Shown here: in pieces, positions 29,380-37,061 of the stretch
Layout: every line of letters starts with the position of its first letter
Numbering within the stretch: position 1 is the stretch's first letter
DNA from: Mycobacterium pseudokansasii
Lineage (GTDB): Bacteria > Actinomycetota > Actinomycetes > Mycobacteriales > Mycobacteriaceae
Reading direction: 5' to 3'
Assembly: GCF_900566075.1 (NCBI RefSeq)
Contig: NZ_UPHU01000001.1
Location: 4,030,325 to 4,094,324, forward strand
DNA: 64,000 nucleotides
Made by a program: the position numbers and the translations under genes
Notes under the pieces: model-generated
The model's input: only the letters and a program-made list of their open reading frames with translations
Database searches by the model: none
What the model was told of the DNA's origin: nothing

Positions 29380-31299
29380 TCAGCCGGCGTTCATGCCGCC
29401 CTCGGCGATACGGCGTACCGCGCTGACGAACACGTCGACCTCGTCGAAGGTGTTGTAGAAGGCGAACGACGGGCGAACCGTGGCCTCCAAGCCGTAGCGA
29501 CGCAGAATCGGCTGGGCGCAGTGATGTCCGGCACGCACCGCGATGCCCTCGGCGTTGAGCGCCTTGCCGACCTCGAGCGGCTCATGGCCGGCCAGCACGA
29601 ACGACAGCACACTGGCCTTCTCGGTCGCGGTGCCCACCAGGCGGACACCGGGCACATCGGCCAGCCGCGGGGTCGCGTACCGCAACAGCGCATGCTCGTA
29701 GGCGGCGATGCGCTCGACACCCACCCGCTCGACGTAACGCAACGCCTCGCCGAGACCCACCGCATCGGCGATGTTGCCGGTGCCGGCTTCGAACTTGCTC
29801 GGCGGCTCCTGATACAGCGAGCGCTCCATCGTGACGTCGGTGATCATGTTGCCGCCCCCCTGCCACGGCGGTGTCTCGGCGAGAACGTCCTCGCGCCCGT
29901 AGAGCACACCGATTCCGGTGGGGCCGTAGACCTTGTGCCCGGAGAACGCGAAGAAGTCAGCTCCGAGCTCGGCAACGTCGATCGGCAGGTGCGGAATCGA
30001 CTGGGCACCGTCGATCAGCACCCGGGCGCCGTAGCGGTGTCCGAGCTCGACAATCTGGTGTACCGGCGTCACGGTACCGAGGGCATTCGAGACATGAGTT
30101 GCCGCAACGAGTTTGGTCTTCGGACCCAGCAGCGCCTCGAACTCCGACAACAGCAGATTGCCGGCTTCATCAACCGGGGCCACCTTCAGCACGGCACCGG
30201 TCTGCTGGGAAATAAGTTGCCACGGAACGATATTGGCGTGATGCTCCAAATGGGTGATGACGATCTCGTCACCCGGGCGCAGATGCTTTCCACCCCATGC
30301 GTAGGCCACCAGATTGATGGCCTCGGTGGTGCCGCGGACGAAGATGATCTCTTCGTCGCGGGCGGCGCCGATGAATCGACGGACGGTGTCGCGCGCCTCT
30401 TCGTAGGCATCGGTGGCCCGGGCGGCCAGCTCGTGCGCGGCACGGTGGATGTTGGAGTTTTCGTGGGCGTAGAAGTGCGCGAGCCGGTCGATGACCACTT
30501 GCGGCTTTTGGGTGGTGGCCGCGTTGTCGAACCAGATCAACGGCTTGCCGTTGACCGTCTCCCGAAGAATCGGAAAGTCGGCACGCACGGCCTCGACGTC
30601 GAAGACATCGATCGCCCGGTGATCGTCGGCCGGCTTGGGCACCGAGTCGGCCTCGGTGAGCAAGGGGGTGAGGAAGGCGTAGTTGCGCTCGTCACCGAGC
30701 GGCGTATCGCGGCGGGCCGGCACCGTGTCGGACCAACCGAGGTCGCCGACCGACGGCGCCGCACGCGGCCATTCGGGCCGCGGAACCGGCATCGAATCGT
30801 GCGGAGCGATCGGAACGTGGGGCGCCGCGCCGGCCAGCACCCCCGGAACCGTCGGCACGATGCCTGAACTCGGTACCGCGAACGCCGTCAGCCCGCCGGC
30901 ACCCGGTGGATACCGATCCGCCAGGCCGGCAGCTGCCGTGGATGCCGCCGGCGCCGCCGTCGTATCCGGAACGCTTCCGCGCAGAGCCACCGGTGCCGTC
31001 TGCGGCGGCCCCTCGGGCTCCGGTGACGTCGGCGCCGGAAGGTAGATGTCGGCTACGCCGACGGACGGAACCGCAGCCGGCGCCACGTCGAACGCGCCGG
31101 CAGCTGCCCGCCCGGCCGCTGCTGCGGCCGTCGTGTCGGGCATGTTGCCGCGCGGGGCCACCGGAGCCGCCTGCGGCGGGCTGTCGAAGCCCGGCCGAAT
31201 GCCGGCGGCGTAGAGCTGACCGGCAAATGCGGCCAGCTCCGCGGCGCTGATCGGCGCCTCACCTGCGGCGTCTGGCGCCGGGTACTCACTTGTACTCAT
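29380..31299 (-). CDS. encapsulin-targeted cysteine desulfurase with long disordered N-terminus
   Basis: A 639-residue protein. Residues about 230-635 are a SufS-type PLP cysteine desulfurase: WFDNAATTQKP near 256, HLEHHANIVPW near 350, PLP Lys in FSGHKVYGPTG (about K456), and catalytic Cys in RAGHHCAQPI (about C594). It converts cysteine to alanine plus enzyme-bound persulfide. The first 225 residues are Ala/Pro-rich and disordered, with two near-copies of PPQxAPVAxRGxxPDTTAA (about 41-59 and 98-116), typical of the cargo-loading domain of family 2A encapsulin cargo. The ATG at 31299 overlaps the shell gene by 14 bp, so shell and cargo are coupled. Confidence 0.92.
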   Translation of the reverse strand: MSTSEYPAPDAAGEAPISAAELAAFAGQLYAAGIRPGFDSPPQAAPVAPRGNMPDTTAAAAAGRAAAGAFDVAPAAVPSVGVADIYLPAPTSPEPEGPPQTAPVALRGSVPDTTAAPAASTAAAGLADRYPPGAGGLTAFAVPSSGIVPTVPGVLAGAAPHVPIAPHDSMPVPRPEWPRAAPSVGDLGWSDTVPARRDTPLGDERNYAFLTPLLTEADSVPKPADDHRAIDVFDVEAVRADFPILRETVNGKPLIWFDNAATTQKPQVVIDRLAHFYAHENSNIHRAAHELAARATDAYEEARDTVRRFIGAARDEEIIFVRGTTEAINLVAYAWGGKHLRPGDEIVITHLEHHANIVPWQLISQQTGAVLKVAPVDEAGNLLLSEFEALLGPKTKLVAATHVSNALGTVTPVHQIVELGHRYGARVLIDGAQSIPHLPIDVAELGADFFAFSGHKVYGPTGIGVLYGREDVLAETPPWQGGGNMITDVTMERSLYQEPPSKFEAGTGNIADAVGLGEALRYVERVGVERIAAYEHALLRYATPRLADVPGVRLVGTATEKASVLSFVLAGHEPLEVGKALNAEGIAVRAGHHCAQPILRRYGLEATVRPSFAFYNTFDEVDVFVSAVRRIAEGGMNAG

Positions 31300-32209
31300 G
31301 GAACTGGTCCACCGCCACGTCGTCGAGCACGGCAAGCGCATCGTCGGTGAGCACGGCCAAGGACGTGTAGAGGGTCACCAGGTAGGTCGCGATCGCCGAT
31401 TGGTTGATGCCGGTGAACCGCACCGACAGCCCCGGCGCCTGCTCCCCCACCAGCCCGGGCTGGAACAGGCCTACCACGCCCTGGCGTTCTTCGCCGGTGC
31501 GCACCAGGATGAACTTGGTCTTGCCGTCGACAACCGGCACCTTGTCGGAGGGAATCAGCGGGATGCCGCGCCAGGTGATGAACTGCGCGCCGAACAGGCT
31601 CACCACTGGCGGCGGCACGCCACGGTAGGTGGCCTCACGGCCGAACGCCGCAATCCCCTGGGGGTGGGTCAGGAAAAAGCTGGGCGTCTTCCAGACCTTG
31701 GTGATCAGCGCGTCCAGATCGTCCGGCGTGGGCGCTCCGGCCAGCGTCCGGATGGTCTGCCCGGGTGTCGCCTGGGCAAGCAATCCGTATTCGGGGCTGT
31801 TGACCAGTTCGAACTCCTGGCGCTCCTTGATGGTTTCGATGGTCAGCCGCAACTGCTGCGCGATCTGGTCGTGCGGGCTCGAGTAAAGGTCGGACACTCG
31901 GGTGTGGATATCGAGCAGCGTGGAGATGGTTCGCAGCGTGTACTCCCGCGGGCTGGTCTCATAGTCGACGTAGGTCTCCGGCAGCGGCCCGTCCGTTCCG
32001 GCGCCCGCTTCGGCCTTGATCGCCACCCGTTCGGGGTTGATCACCCGGTTCACCCGATAGATACCCGCTTCCACCGGCACCCAGCTGAGCAGATGCAGCA
32101 ACCAGCGGGGCGTGATCGTCGACAGCTGCGGGACCGTCTTGGTGGCGTTGGCAAGCTGCCTGGCAGCAAGATCACCCAGTGCCTGAGACTCGTTTTGCGG
32201 CGAACTCAT
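31286..32209 (-). CDS. family 2A encapsulin shell protein (MMP-I / SrpI type)
   Basis: A 307-residue HK97-fold shell protein, the same length as M. leprae major membrane protein I. Features include the N-terminal arm with LATRQL-like ALGDLAARQLANATKTVPQL, the VNRVINPERVAIK segment near residue 57, and the C-terminal FTGINQSAIATYLVTLYTSLAVL stretch. Such shells assemble into roughly 25-nm compartments that enclose cysteine desulfurase. The ATG at 32209 follows AAGGGA (32215-32220). First gene of the shell-cargo pair, divergent from the cysteine biosynthesis operon. M. tuberculosis has the unrelated stp gene in this position. Confidence 0.94.
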   Translation of the reverse strand: MSSPQNESQALGDLAARQLANATKTVPQLSTITPRWLLHLLSWVPVEAGIYRVNRVINPERVAIKAEAGAGTDGPLPETYVDYETSPREYTLRTISTLLDIHTRVSDLYSSPHDQIAQQLRLTIETIKERQEFELVNSPEYGLLAQATPGQTIRTLAGAPTPDDLDALITKVWKTPSFFLTHPQGIAAFGREATYRGVPPPVVSLFGAQFITWRGIPLIPSDKVPVVDGKTKFILVRTGEERQGVVGLFQPGLVGEQAPGLSVRFTGINQSAIATYLVTLYTSLAVLTDDALAVLDDVAVDQFHEYK

Positions 32210-32303
32210 CGTTGTCCCTTCCGTGCATGATCGATCCCTGCGCAGGCACCGGGCCTGGAGGTCGGGCGCAATCATCGTCGGCCGCGCCCAGACGTGCGCT
32301 GAG

Positions 32304-32331
32304 AGCGTATTCGACGCGGTCGCCCGGGCAA
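32304..32331 (-). promoter_or_regulatory. possible encapsulin promoter
   Basis: On the minus strand, TTGCCC (32331-32326) and TACGCT (32309-32304) are separated by 16 bp and lie about 95-120 bp before the shell start. A sigma-A-like arrangement, weak match. Confidence 0.3.
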
Positions 32332-32377
32332 AGCGTTACATCATCGCTGAGCCGAACAGCTGATATGCGGCATGCCT

Positions 32378-32383
32378 TATAAT
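32378..32383 (+). promoter_or_regulatory. -10 box TATAAT for the leaderless polycysteine ORF
   Basis: A consensus TATAAT ends 7 bp before the ATG at 32391, the spacing at which transcription starts on the A of the ATG. That makes the leader ORF leaderless. No strong -35 is seen, as is common in mycobacteria. Confidence 0.8.
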
Positions 32384-32390
32384 GGATGCC

Positions 32391-32465
32391 ATGCAACAGG
32401 CCGTACCGCTGCGCTTTGTCCTTACGCGCTGCATCGCCGCGGACTGTTGTTGTTGCTGCTGTTGA
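32391..32465 (+). CDS. leaderless polycysteine leader peptide (cysteine-responsive attenuator)
   Basis: A 24-codon ORF, starting MQQAVPLRF, with one Cys at codon 14 and ending in six consecutive Cys codons (TGT TGT TGT TGC TGC TGT) before TGA. The consensus TATAAT 7 bp upstream implies a leaderless transcript beginning at this ATG. Polycysteine leaderless ORFs upstream of sulfur genes, including cysK1, are established in mycobacteria as cysteine-responsive attenuators: when Cys-tRNA is scarce, stalled ribosomes expose the ribosome site of the next gene. Here TCTTC (32473-32478 area) downstream of the stop could pair with GAAGA in the next gene's ribosome site at 32548-32556. The peptide itself probably has no function. 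Confidence 0.9.
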   Translation: MQQAVPLRFVLTRCIAADCCCCCC

Positions 32466-32565
32466 TTCCTGACGTCTTCTGACCGTTCAGCAATCGTCGC
32501 GCTGCGGCGCTTCACACCTTGATGACGCGCGCGACCCAAAGTCTTCAGGAAGAGCAACGACCCCT

Positions 32566-33855
32566 ATGACTGTCTTGTCCATCCCGCACCGCGCGCCGGC
32601 CCCGGTGGCGACCCGTCGGCGCATCCGGGTACGACCGGCCACCGAGTTGACCCGGATGACCCGCTACCGAGGCGGGACCTACTCACACACCGTCGACCGG
32701 ATCGTGTTCGCCGACGGCACCACCGCCCGCACCGACCTGATCAGGTTGAACCCGAACGTGCAGGCCTACTCGCTGGATTTCACCGGCGTCGCACCACACC
32801 AGCCGTCGCCCTACCGCCTGGGCACCTGGTCCGCCCTGCCACATCTGCGCACCCGCGACTGCGAAGCCGAGGTGGACTGGATCCTGCGCAACTCTTTCCC
32901 GATGTGCCCGATCGCCGAGCTGAGCCGACGGCTCCGCGCCGCCGGGTATCCGCTGGGGCCGGCCAACATCAGCGAACACGAAGCCATCGCCGCAACGCAG
33001 GCGGCGATCTGGTACTTCACCAACGGCATGACGCTGGACACCCGCCCGCTCAATGCCCCCCTCGCGGTGCGCCGCGGACCGGGACCGGTGCTCACCTTCG
33101 AATTCGACGGGCGGCCACAGCTGGGCGGCTATTCGCTGTGGACGGCGTCCGACACCCCCGTGGCGGTGAAGCTGCAAAAGTCGACGGATGGCCTTGTCTG
33201 GCAAGACATCTCCGGATCCCAACTGACCACCGATGCCGGCCGAGGACGCTACCAGCGCACCCTCGGCGTCGGCAGCACCTTGTCGACCGCCAGCCACGGA
33301 TACGGCGCGCACGGCTACCGCTGCTACCGGCTGGTCGCCACCTCCGACACCACGCCGGTGATCGACCACGTCGACTTCTGGCTGACCGGTTCCAGCCACT
33401 ATCGCAACGCCGATCGAGTGGTGCATCTCTACAACTATCTGCTCGCGGGGGCATACACGGCCTTGCGGGACGACGGCGATCCGCACCTCCTCGACACCGC
33501 CGCCGCTGTCGACTCGGAACTCGTGGGGCCGTTCCGGATCCGAATTCCGTTGACGTTCAGCGTGCCTGACGGGCACGAGCTGGTCGACGCCGACGGGCGT
33601 GCCGTCACCGGAACCGTTCAACCCGGTGCGGACTTCTACCTGCGCCGAGCACCCGGCACCACGGCGACGACACTGACTGCCACGACTACCCACCACCACC
33701 TGGGTGGACGGGTGCTGACCGGAGTGGCGTTGGAGAGTACGACTCAGCGGCTCACGCCGGTTGCGCTGACGACACCCGTGCACGTGACAATCGAGTTCGA
33801 CATCAACTGGCAGGCCGCGGAGGCGCGCGCCGACATCGCTGGAGACCGCCAATGA
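32566..33855 (+). CDS. TQXA (thioester-fold) domain protein without the thioester Cys
   Basis: A 429-residue protein whose first 160 residues resemble the TQXA/thioester domain of Gram-positive surface adhesins: [16 protein letters not shown] near 36, AYSLDF at 67-72, and the TQAA motif at 144-147 in [14 protein letters not shown]. In the family a Cys in AYC forms an internal thioester with the TQ Gln; here that position is Ser69 (TCG). No signal peptide, sortase motif or membrane segment is visible, so it is probably cytoplasmic. A beta-rich C-terminal part follows. It lies between the polycysteine ORF and cysK1 and overlaps cysK1 by 4 bp, placing it in the cysteine operon opposite the encapsulin genes. 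Function unknown. Confidence 0.8.
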   Translation: MTVLSIPHRAPAPVATRRRIRVRPATELTRMTRYRGGTYSHTVDRIVFADGTTARTDLIRLNPNVQAYSLDFTGVAPHQPSPYRLGTWSALPHLRTRDCEAEVDWILRNSFPMCPIAELSRRLRAAGYPLGPANISEHEAIAATQAAIWYFTNGMTLDTRPLNAPLAVRRGPGPVLTFEFDGRPQLGGYSLWTASDTPVAVKLQKSTDGLVWQDISGSQLTTDAGRGRYQRTLGVGSTLSTASHGYGAHGYRCYRLVATSDTTPVIDHVDFWLTGSSHYRNADRVVHLYNYLLAGAYTALRDDGDPHLLDTAAAVDSELVGPFRIRIPLTFSVPDGHELVDADGRAVTGTVQPGADFYLRRAPGTTATTLTATTTHHHLGGRVLTGVALESTTQRLTPVALTTPVHVTIEFDINWQAAEARADIAGDRQ

Positions 33856-34784
33856 CCATCGCCGAAAACATCACCCAACTGATCGGGGGCACGCCGCTGG
33901 TCCGGCTGCGACGGGTCACCGACGGCGCAGTGGCCGACGTGGTGGCCAAGCTGGAATCCTTCAATCCGGCGGGAAGTGTGAAGGACCGCATCGGGGTAGC
34001 CATGATCGACGCCGCCGAGAAAGCGGGCCTGATCAAGCCGGACACCGTCATCGTGGAGCCGACCAGTGGGAACACCGGTATCGCGCTGGCGATGGTGGCC
34101 GCCGCGCGCGGCTACAAGTGCGTGCTCACCATGCCCGACACCATGAGCATCGAGCGACGCATGCTGCTGCGCGCTTACGGCGCCGAGCTCGTGCTCACCC
34201 CCGGCGCCGACGGCATGGCAGGCGCCATCGCCAAGGCCGAAGAACTGGCCAAGACCGACGAGCGGTATTTCATCCCGCAGCAATTCGAAAATCCGGCCAA
34301 CCCCGCGGTCCACGCCGTGACCACTGCGGAGGAGGTGTGGAAGGACACCGACGGCAAGGTCGACATCTTCGTGTCGGGCATCGGCACCGGCGGCACGATC
34401 ACCGGTGTCGCGCAGGTCATCAAGGAACGCAGGCCGTCGGCGCAGTTCGTGGCCGTGGAACCGGCCGCGTCGCCGGTGCTGTCCGGGGGTCAGAAGGGAC
34501 CACACCCAATCCAGGGCATCGGTGCCGGGTTCCTCCCGGCGGTGCTCGACATGGGCTTGGTCGACGAGGTCATCACCGTGGCCAACGACGACGCGTTCAA
34601 CCTGGCCCGCCGGCTGGCCAAGGAGGAAGGTCTGCTCGTCGGCATCTCCTCGGGCGCGGCCGCGTGGGCCGCGGTGGAAGTGGCCCGTCGGCCGGAGAAC
34701 GCCGGCAAACTCGTGGTCGTCGTACTTCCCGACTTCGGCGAGCGTTACCTGAGCACGCCGTTGTTCGCGGATCTGAGCGATTAG
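33852..34784 (+). CDS. cysK1: cysteine synthase A (O-acetylserine sulfhydrylase)
   Basis: A 310-residue PLP enzyme, same length as Rv2334. It makes cysteine from O-acetylserine and sulfide. The PLP Lys lies in [11 protein letters not shown] (about K44), the substrate loop in [12 protein letters not shown] (about 72-83), and the phosphate-binding [10 protein letters not shown] near 177-186. The ATG at 33852 overlaps the TQXA stop (ATGA). cysE follows after 2 bp, so sulfhydrylase and its acetyl-serine supplier are made together and may form the cysteine synthase complex. Confidence 0.97.
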   Translation: MTIAENITQLIGGTPLVRLRRVTDGAVADVVAKLESFNPAGSVKDRIGVAMIDAAEKAGLIKPDTVIVEPTSGNTGIALAMVAAARGYKCVLTMPDTMSIERRMLLRAYGAELVLTPGADGMAGAIAKAEELAKTDERYFIPQQFENPANPAVHAVTTAEEVWKDTDGKVDIFVSGIGTGGTITGVAQVIKERRPSAQFVAVEPAASPVLSGGQKGPHPIQGIGAGFLPAVLDMGLVDEVITVANDDAFNLARRLAKEEGLLVGISSGAAAWAAVEVARRPENAGKLVVVVLPDFGERYLSTPLFADLSD

Positions 34785-34786
34785 CC

Positions 34787-35473
34787 ATGCTGGCGCAGAT
34801 TCGGCGCGACATCCGGGTGGCCAGGCAGCGCGACCCGGCCCGGCCGACCGCATTGGAGGTCGTTTTCTGCTATCCGGGTGTCCACGCGGTGTGGGGCCAC
34901 CGGATCAGCCACTGGCTATGGCTGCGCGGCGCGCGGTTGGCCGCCCGGGCGTTGGCGGAACTCACCCGCATCCTGACCGGTGTCGACATCCATCCCGGCG
35001 CCGTGCTGGGCTCGGGCCTGTTCATCGATCACGCGACCGGCGTGGTCATCGGTGAAACCGCCGAAGTGGGTGACGACGTCACGCTCTACCACGGCGTCAC
35101 GCTCGGCGGCACCGGAACCGATATCGGTAAGCGCCACCCCACGGTCGGTGACCGGGTGATCATCGGGGCCGGGGCCAAGATCCTGGGCCCGATCAAGATC
35201 GGCGACGGCAGCCGGATCGGCGCCAATTCCGTTGTGGTCAAAGAGGTTCCGTCCGCCGCAGTGGTGGTCGGCGTCCCCGGGCAGGTCATCAGCCGTAACG
35301 GTTCGTCCAGACACGACGACTCGGTGTTGCCCGACTTGGTGGGGGTCAGCCTCCAGTCGCTGCTCAGCCGGGTGGCCAGGCTGGAGGCCGCAGCCGACCA
35401 CCACCCGCCGGCCGGACGGGTGATCCGACCGCCCGAGGCCGGTGTATGGCATGGCGAAGATTTCTCCATCTGA
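34787..35473 (+). CDS. cysE: serine O-acetyltransferase
   Basis: A 228-residue enzyme that acetylates serine with acetyl-CoA, the committed step of cysteine synthesis. The left-handed beta-helix hexapeptide repeats ([32 protein letters not shown], here shown only in part as [20 protein letters not shown]) run from about residue 65 to 165. The catalytic His is in FIDHATG and YHGVTLGG. The C-terminal tail ends in DFSI, with the terminal Ile that docks into CysK in the synthase complex. It starts 2 bp after cysK1. Confidence 0.95.
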   Translation: MLAQIRRDIRVARQRDPARPTALEVVFCYPGVHAVWGHRISHWLWLRGARLAARALAELTRILTGVDIHPGAVLGSGLFIDHATGVVIGETAEVGDDVTLYHGVTLGGTGTDIGKRHPTVGDRVIIGAGAKILGPIKIGDGSRIGANSVVVKEVPSAAVVVGVPGQVISRNGSSRHDDSVLPDLVGVSLQSLLSRVARLEAAADHHPPAGRVIRPPEAGVWHGEDFSI

Positions 35474-35495
35474 TCTATCTGAGGAAGACCCGACT

Positions 35496-35537
35496 ATGAC
35501 GACTATGACTACTATGAAAGGCATGGCGAGCCGATGA
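35496..35537 (+). CDS. 13-residue Met-rich leader peptide (MTTMTTMKGMASR)
   Basis: A short ORF with four Met among 13 residues. GAGGAAG at 35481-35487 is a strong ribosome site with about 8 bp spacing, better than anything directly before the thioredoxin gene. Its TGA overlaps the thioredoxin ATG (ATGA at 35534-35537), so thioredoxin is probably translated by re-initiation. It may be just a coupling device, or sense Met or general translation. Alternatively, any of its in-frame ATGs may be irrelevant if thioredoxin starts independently. Confidence 0.55.
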   Translation: MTTMTTMKGMASR

Positions 35538-35953
35538 GCTCGATCGCAATCGCTTCGATGGCGCTCATCGCAGCGTTGACAGGTGCGACGGCGATCGGTT
35601 GGACGGTCAATCGACGGTCCGGCGTGCTGCGGGAAACCGGCTCCGCAGTTCACCAGGACGCCTCCGATCTCGGCCTGTCCGACACCGGTCCCACCGTCGT
35701 GCACTTCAGCGCCGCGTGGTGCGGTCCGTGCGCAGTGGTGCGCCGTGTGGTCGACGAGGTGTGCGCCGGATTGCCCGATGTGGCACACGTCGAGATCGAC
35801 ATCGACACCAATCCGGTGGCCGCACAGCGGATGGCCGTGCTGTCGCTACCCACCACGTTCATTTTCGACGCGGACGGGCGGCAGCTGTACCGCACCGCGG
35901 GGGTGCCGAAGGCGGCCGATCTGCGGGCAGCGTTGCAGCCCCTGCTCACCTGA
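35534..35953 (+). CDS. membrane-anchored thioredoxin-like protein
   Basis: A 139-residue thioredoxin-fold protein. An N-terminal hydrophobic segment (residues about 3-25) probably anchors it in the membrane. The active site is WCGPC near residues 62-66, with cis-Pro in LPTTFIF near 105. The thioredoxin domain covers about 40-139. By topology the domain could face outside if the segment is a signal anchor. It follows cysE by 60 bp and is followed by a DUF4395 gene, a pairing seen in other actinobacteria. Role in thiol or persulfide reduction is inferred from the sulfur operon. Confidence 0.88.
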   Translation: MSSIAIASMALIAALTGATAIGWTVNRRSGVLRETGSAVHQDASDLGLSDTGPTVVHFSAAWCGPCAVVRRVVDEVCAGLPDVAHVEIDIDTNPVAAQRMAVLSLPTTFIFDADGRQLYRTAGVPKAADLRAALQPLLT

Positions 35954-35979
35954 GACCTTTGGTAAAAGGAGTGGTCTTG

Positions 35980-36447
35980 ATGCCGAGTAATCCTGGACAA
36001 GTGGACGTCCGCGGTCCGCGGTTTGCCGCGTGGATCACCACGACGGTCCTCGTCGTGGCCTTGATCGTCTCGGTGTTCAGCACCAAGGCGGCGGCGGTGA
36101 TACTGGTCGCCCAGGCGATCGTCTTCGCCATCAGCGCGCTGCGCGGTCCGCGCAACAGTCCCTACGGCCTGCTGTTCGCCAAGCTGGTAGCGCCCCGGCT
36201 GGGACCGGTGACACAGCGGGAACCGGTGCCACCGCTGAAGTTCGCCCAGCTGGTCGGACTTGTTTTCACGGTCATCGGAATCGTCGGCTTCGCCGTGGCG
36301 GTCCCGGTGCTGGGCGTGGTCGCGACCTCGTTCGCGCTATTCGCCTGTTTCCTGAACGCCGCCTTCGGCATCTGCCTGGGTTGTCAGCTTTACCCGTTGG
36401 TCGCCCGACTCCGCCGAACACCGATGGCCAAAGCGCCGCATGGCTGA
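35980..36447 (+). CDS. DUF4395 membrane protein
   Basis: A 155-residue membrane protein with about four hydrophobic segments and the DUF4395 hallmark CLGCQLY (CxxC) near residues 132-138 at the end of the last helix. The ATG at 35980 lies 9 bp after AAAAGGA; a GTG at 35971 abuts it. The CxxC and the adjacent thioredoxin suggest an electron-relay pair across or at the membrane, but this is not demonstrated for the family. Last gene of the sulfur operon. Confidence 0.8.
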   Translation: MPSNPGQVDVRGPRFAAWITTTVLVVALIVSVFSTKAAAVILVAQAIVFAISALRGPRNSPYGLLFAKLVAPRLGPVTQREPVPPLKFAQLVGLVFTVIGIVGFAVAVPVLGVVATSFALFACFLNAAFGICLGCQLYPLVARLRRTPMAKAPHG

Positions 36448-36507
36448 GCGATACCGAGCAGGCCGCCAACGAGCCGGCGGCGGGCGATAAGGCCGGTGCA
36501 GACCGAG

Positions 36508-36580
<73 letters not shown>

Positions 36581-36773
36581 CCGTCGCGTCCGCGCCAAGG
36601 TTGTCGCGGATCGCGGGACGACTCTAGCGTACTGGCATACCCGCGCCAACTTGCGGGATCAGCCAGACTGCCGAGCCCCGTCGGTGGGAACTCGCCTCGC
36701 AGGATTGGCACGCCCGCACTCGGGCGGATGAGGCAGGATAGAACGAACCGCGCTGATAGTCGGAGGGACCGCT

Positions 36774-37040
36774 TTGATCGGGTATGTCGCCGTGTTGGGG
36801 ATTGGGTACGTGTTGGGGGCGAAGGCCGGCCGTCGCCGCTATGAGCAGATCGCCGGCACCTACCGCGCGCTGACCGGGAGTCCCGTGGCCAGGTCGATGA
36901 TCGAGGGGGGCCGCCGTAAGATCGCCAATCGAATCTCCCCCGACTCGGGCTTTGTGACGGTGACCGAGATCGACGAGCAGACGGCCATCATCGAGCGGGC
37001 CGAGCGGATCGAACGGGTTGTCGAGCGCCAGGCGAAATAG
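36774..37040 (+). CDS. small conserved protein (Rv2342 type)
   Basis: An 88-residue protein. The first 16 residues are hydrophobic (MIGYVAVLGIGYVLGAKAG) and end in a basic GRRR, like a short membrane anchor with cytoplasmic tail. The rest is charged and helical. The start is TTG at 36774, with GGAGGG at 36762-36767 at proper spacing. Its position next to dnaG matches Rv2342. No function is known. Confidence 0.8.
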   Translation: MIGYVAVLGIGYVLGAKAGRRRYEQIAGTYRALTGSPVARSMIEGGRRKIANRISPDSGFVTVTEIDEQTAIIERAERIERVVERQAK

Positions 37041-37061
37041 CGCGCCGACGCCGTATCATCC

